Shown: one piece after another, positions 4,561 to 6,384 of the stretch | Numbering within the stretch: the stretch's first letter is position 1 | Layout: each line of letters begins with the position of its first letter | Source: Elusimicrobiales bacterium | GTDB lineage: Bacteria > Elusimicrobiota > Elusimicrobia > Elusimicrobiales > UBA9959 | Reading direction: 5' to 3' | DNA: 6,384 bases | Assembly (NCBI GenBank): GCA_026416895.1 | Contig: JAOAEH010000051.1 | Span: 1 to 6,384 of the forward strand | Made by a program: the position numbers and the translations under genes | Notes under the pieces: model-generated | What the model was told of the DNA's origin: nothing | The model's input: only the letters and a program-made list of their open reading frames with translations | Databases searched by the model: none

Positions 4561-5732
4561 GAAAGAAAAAAAATGTATTAATATTTGGTTCAACTGGTTC
4601 AATTGGTAAAAACACAATAGAAGTATTATCAAATCTAAAAGACTACAAGATATCTGGGATAGCATTTTCTTCTAATATTTCTGAAGGATTAAAACAGATT
4701 AATAAGTTTAATATAAAAAATGTTTGTGTTTTTGATGAAGTGAAAAGATCAGAAATAAAAGGTTTTTTAAAATCTGTAAAACTTTTTCCCCCACGAGTGG
4801 AGGGATTATGTGAAATGATTGATAAAGTAGAAGCAGACATACTTATGTTAGCTATAAGTGGAAGTGTTGGTTTAATTCCGTTGTTTAATGCAATAGGTAA
4901 AATAAAAAGAATATGTATAGCAAATAAAGAACCTGTTGTTATGGCTGGAGATATAATTAAAGTTGAAGCTCTTAATAAAGGTAGTGAGATTATTCCAGTT
5001 GATTCAGAACCATCAGCTGTATTTCAAATTTTAAATGGTTTTGATGTATCCAATGTTAAAAAAATTTATCTTACAGCATCTGGTGGCCCATTTTATAATT
5101 ATTATGGTGATTTTTCTTTAATTAAGCCATCCCAAGCAATTAAACATCCGCGTTGGAAAATGGGCGAAAAAATTTCTGTAGATAGTGCTACTTTAATGAA
5201 TAAAGGACTTGAATTAATAGAGATAAAAAATATGTTTTCTGTTGATGTTTCTATGATAGATATTGTAATACATCCTCAGTCAATAATTCATTCAGCAGTT
5301 GAATTCTGTGATGGTTCTTTAATGGCTCAAATGTCTTATCCAGATATGAAAATTCCAATTCAATACTCGTTAACTTGGCCTAACAGAATGGAATCTGTAG
5401 GTAAAAAATTGAATATATTTGAGATTTCTAAGCTTGAATTTTATCGTCCTGATTTTGATAGGTTTAAATCTCTTAAATTAGCTTTTATGTGTGCTAAAAA
5501 GGGCGGTGTATATCCTACTATACTAAATGCTTCAAACGAAGTTGCGGTTGAAATGTTTTTAAATGGTATGATAAAATTTAACGAGATTATTGAGGTAGTA
5601 GATAAAGTTTTATCTATGTACTGTGAAAATAAAAACAAAAAAGTAACTATAGAAGATATAATAGAAATTGATAGTTGGGCAAGAGAAAAAACATCACAAA
5701 TTGCTAGTCTAATTATAAAGGAGAGAAGATGA
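4557..5732 (+). CDS. dxr: 1-deoxy-D-xylulose 5-phosphate reductoisomerase
   Basis: Dxr (IspC) rearranges and reduces DXP to MEP with NADPH and a divalent metal. This is the first committed step of the MEP isoprenoid pathway and the target of fosmidomycin. At 391 residues it is full length. The NADPH-binding GSTGSIGKNT (11-20) opens a Rossmann domain, and ANKE (122-125) follows. The metal ligands Asp149 and Glu151 (VDSE) and Glu219 (in MNKGLE, 214-219) are all present, as are ASGGPF (174-179), the lid HPRWKMG (197-203) with Trp200, VDSATL (208-213), HPQSIIHS (239-246) and the C-terminal helical domain with ASNEVAVE (325-332). The residue after VDSE is Pro152, where the family has His (E. coli His153). 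The start overlaps cdsA as ATGA and has no Shine-Dalgarno, which suggests coupling. Dxr feeds the precursor pathway used by UppS. Confidence 0.95.
   Translation: MRKKKNVLIFGSTGSIGKNTIEVLSNLKDYKISGIAFSSNISEGLKQINKFNIKNVCVFDEVKRSEIKGFLKSVKLFPPRVEGLCEMIDKVEADILMLAISGSVGLIPLFNAIGKIKRICIANKEPVVMAGDIIKVEALNKGSEIIPVDSEPSAVFQILNGFDVSNVKKIYLTASGGPFYNYYGDFSLIKPSQAIKHPRWKMGEKISVDSATLMNKGLELIEIKNMFSVDVSMIDIVIHPQSIIHSAVEFCDGSLMAQMSYPDMKIPIQYSLTWPNRMESVGKKLNIFEISKLEFYRPDFDRFKSLKLAFMCAKKGGVYPTILNASNEVAVEMFLNGMIKFNEIIEVVDKVLSMYCENKNKKVTIEDIIEIDSWAREKTSQIASLIIKERR
4787..4805 (+). other. GC-rich hairpin inside dxr
   Basis: TCCCCCA (4787-4793) can pair with TGGAGGGA (4798-4805), leaving a single bulged A at 4801 and a four-base loop CGAG. 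It is conspicuous because the surrounding DNA is very AT-rich. It encodes part of LFPPRVEG in Dxr (residues about 76-83). No U-run follows on either strand, so it is not a terminator. It may be only a by-product of the proline codons. Confidence 0.35.
5718..5723 (+). promoter_or_regulatory. Ribosome binding site of rseP
   Basis: AAGGAG inside the end of dxr lies 5 bases before the ATG at 5729 and supports that start, which overlaps the dxr stop as ATGA. Confidence 0.75.
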
Positions 5733-6384
5733 TAGAGTCTATAATAGGTGTAATTTTTACTTTTGGAATAATAGTTTTTATTCATGAATTTGGACACTTT
5801 TTGATGTGTAGATTATTGGGAGTTCATGTGGAAGAATTTTCATTTGGTTTTGGGAAAATACTTTATCAAAAAAATAAAAATAATACACTTTATTCTATAA
5901 GATTAATACCACTTGGGGGATATGTTAAACCTAAAGGGGAGGATATAAATGAGTTTAAAGGTGAAAGTGATGAATATTTTTCTAAGAAGTGGTATGAAAG
6001 GATAATGATAGTTTTAGCTGGGCCAATTATGAATTATTTGTTAAGTTTTTTTATATTTTGGGGAGTTATATATACTGTAGGAAAACCTTTACCATCTTCT
6101 TCAACAGTTATAGGTGATTTAGCAGAAGGGTTTCCAGCTCATTTAGCAGGAATGAAACAAGGAGATAAAATAGTAGCTATAGATGGTATTAAAGTAGAGA
6201 AATGGAAGGATATGATGGTATTAATCTCTTCCAAAATAGAGAAAGAAATTAAAGTTGAATATGAAAGAGAAGGGAAAAGATATAGTGTTAATTTAAAAAC
6301 AAGAAAAGATCCAACATCAGATAGGGGTATAATTGGTATAGTGCCACAAACTGATTATGAAAAAGTTGGTTTTTTTACCGCGGC
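5729..6384 (+). CDS. rseP: RIP metalloprotease RseP (site-2 protease), 3' end cut by the window
   Basis: RseP is an intramembrane zinc protease. In proteobacteria it cleaves the anti-sigma factor RseA and remnant signal peptides; its substrates here are unknown. The frame stays open to the window end, giving 218 residues of a family that is usually 350-450 long. The first membrane helix (about 4-24) carries the zinc-binding HEFGH (19-23) with catalytic Glu20. SFGFG (38-42), IPLGGYVK (60-67) and GED (70-72) follow. A second hydrophobic segment (about 92-117) begins with VLAGPIMN (95-102). One PDZ domain spans about 122-192, with AGMKQGDKIVAIDG at 140-153. The C-terminal zinc-ligand Asp segment and last helices lie beyond the window, so activity cannot be judged fully. 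The last gene of the series, it follows dxr with an ATGA overlap. Confidence 0.95.
   Translation, partial: MIESIIGVIFTFGIIVFIHEFGHFLMCRLLGVHVEEFSFGFGKILYQKNKNNTLYSIRLIPLGGYVKPKGEDINEFKGESDEYFSKKWYERIMIVLAGPIMNYLLSFFIFWGVIYTVGKPLPSSSTVIGDLAEGFPAHLAGMKQGDKIVAIDGIKVEKWKDMMVLISSKIEKEIKVEYEREGKRYSVNLKTRKDPTSDRGIIGIVPQTDYEKVGFFTA

Noticed and set aside
5441..5797. 118-residue minus-strand open frame across the dxr-rseP junction
   Set aside because: It is antisense to conserved Dxr and RseP sequence, has no recognisable domain, and is explained by AT-rich codon use.
6374..6384. Sudden GC-rich end of the window (ACCGCGGC) as a possible adapter or junction
   Set aside because: It continues the RseP frame as FFTA(A), which fits a typical RseP sequence, so there is no sign of a foreign join.

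Overview
The window is one continuous plus-strand block of bacterial housekeeping genes. In order they are: the 3' end of rpsB (ribosomal protein S2), tsf (EF-Ts), pyrH (UMP kinase), gmhA (phosphoheptose isomerase), frr (ribosome recycling factor), uppS (undecaprenyl diphosphate synthase), cdsA (CDP-diglyceride synthase), dxr (DXP reductoisomerase), and the 5' two thirds or so of rseP (site-2 metalloprotease). Apart from gmhA this is the widespread rpsB-tsf-pyrH-frr-uppS-cdsA-dxr-rseP order. The DNA is very AT-rich (about 70% A+T by eye). TAA, TAG and TGA all act as stops, so the standard bacterial code fits. GmhA and RseP together suggest a diderm (LPS-type, outer-membrane) bacterium. I cannot name the phylum; an AT-rich uncultured diderm lineage is likely, with an Elusimicrobia-like affiliation only a weak guess.

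Layout: positions 1 to about 35 do not fit the plus-strand rpsB frame. Read on the minus strand they give VGTKKEAKE, a conserved internal S2 motif, so the left edge looks like an inverted junction inside rpsB. Positions 31-1856 hold rpsB, tsf and pyrH (translation and pyrimidine nucleotides). Positions 1882-2439 hold gmhA, with a TTG start, inserted between pyrH and frr and flanked by the only two sizeable gaps on that side of the block. The 59-bp gap before frr carries a good sigma70-type promoter. Its predicted transcript would begin at a hairpin that encloses the frr Shine-Dalgarno and start codon. From frr on, genes are 2 bp apart or overlap by 4 bp (ATGA).

The genes act together in growth and envelope building: S2, EF-Ts and RRF in translation; PyrH in UDP and UTP supply; Dxr in the MEP pathway that makes the isoprenoid units UppS polymerises into the undecaprenyl carrier; CdsA in phospholipid synthesis; GmhA in heptose for LPS or surface glycans; and RseP in membrane proteolysis and envelope stress signalling. 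No mobile element, tRNA, CRISPR array or novel multi-gene system is visible. The points worth a second look are the inverted rpsB end, the frr leader hairpin, the gmhA insertion, and a His-to-Pro change next to the Dxr metal site.
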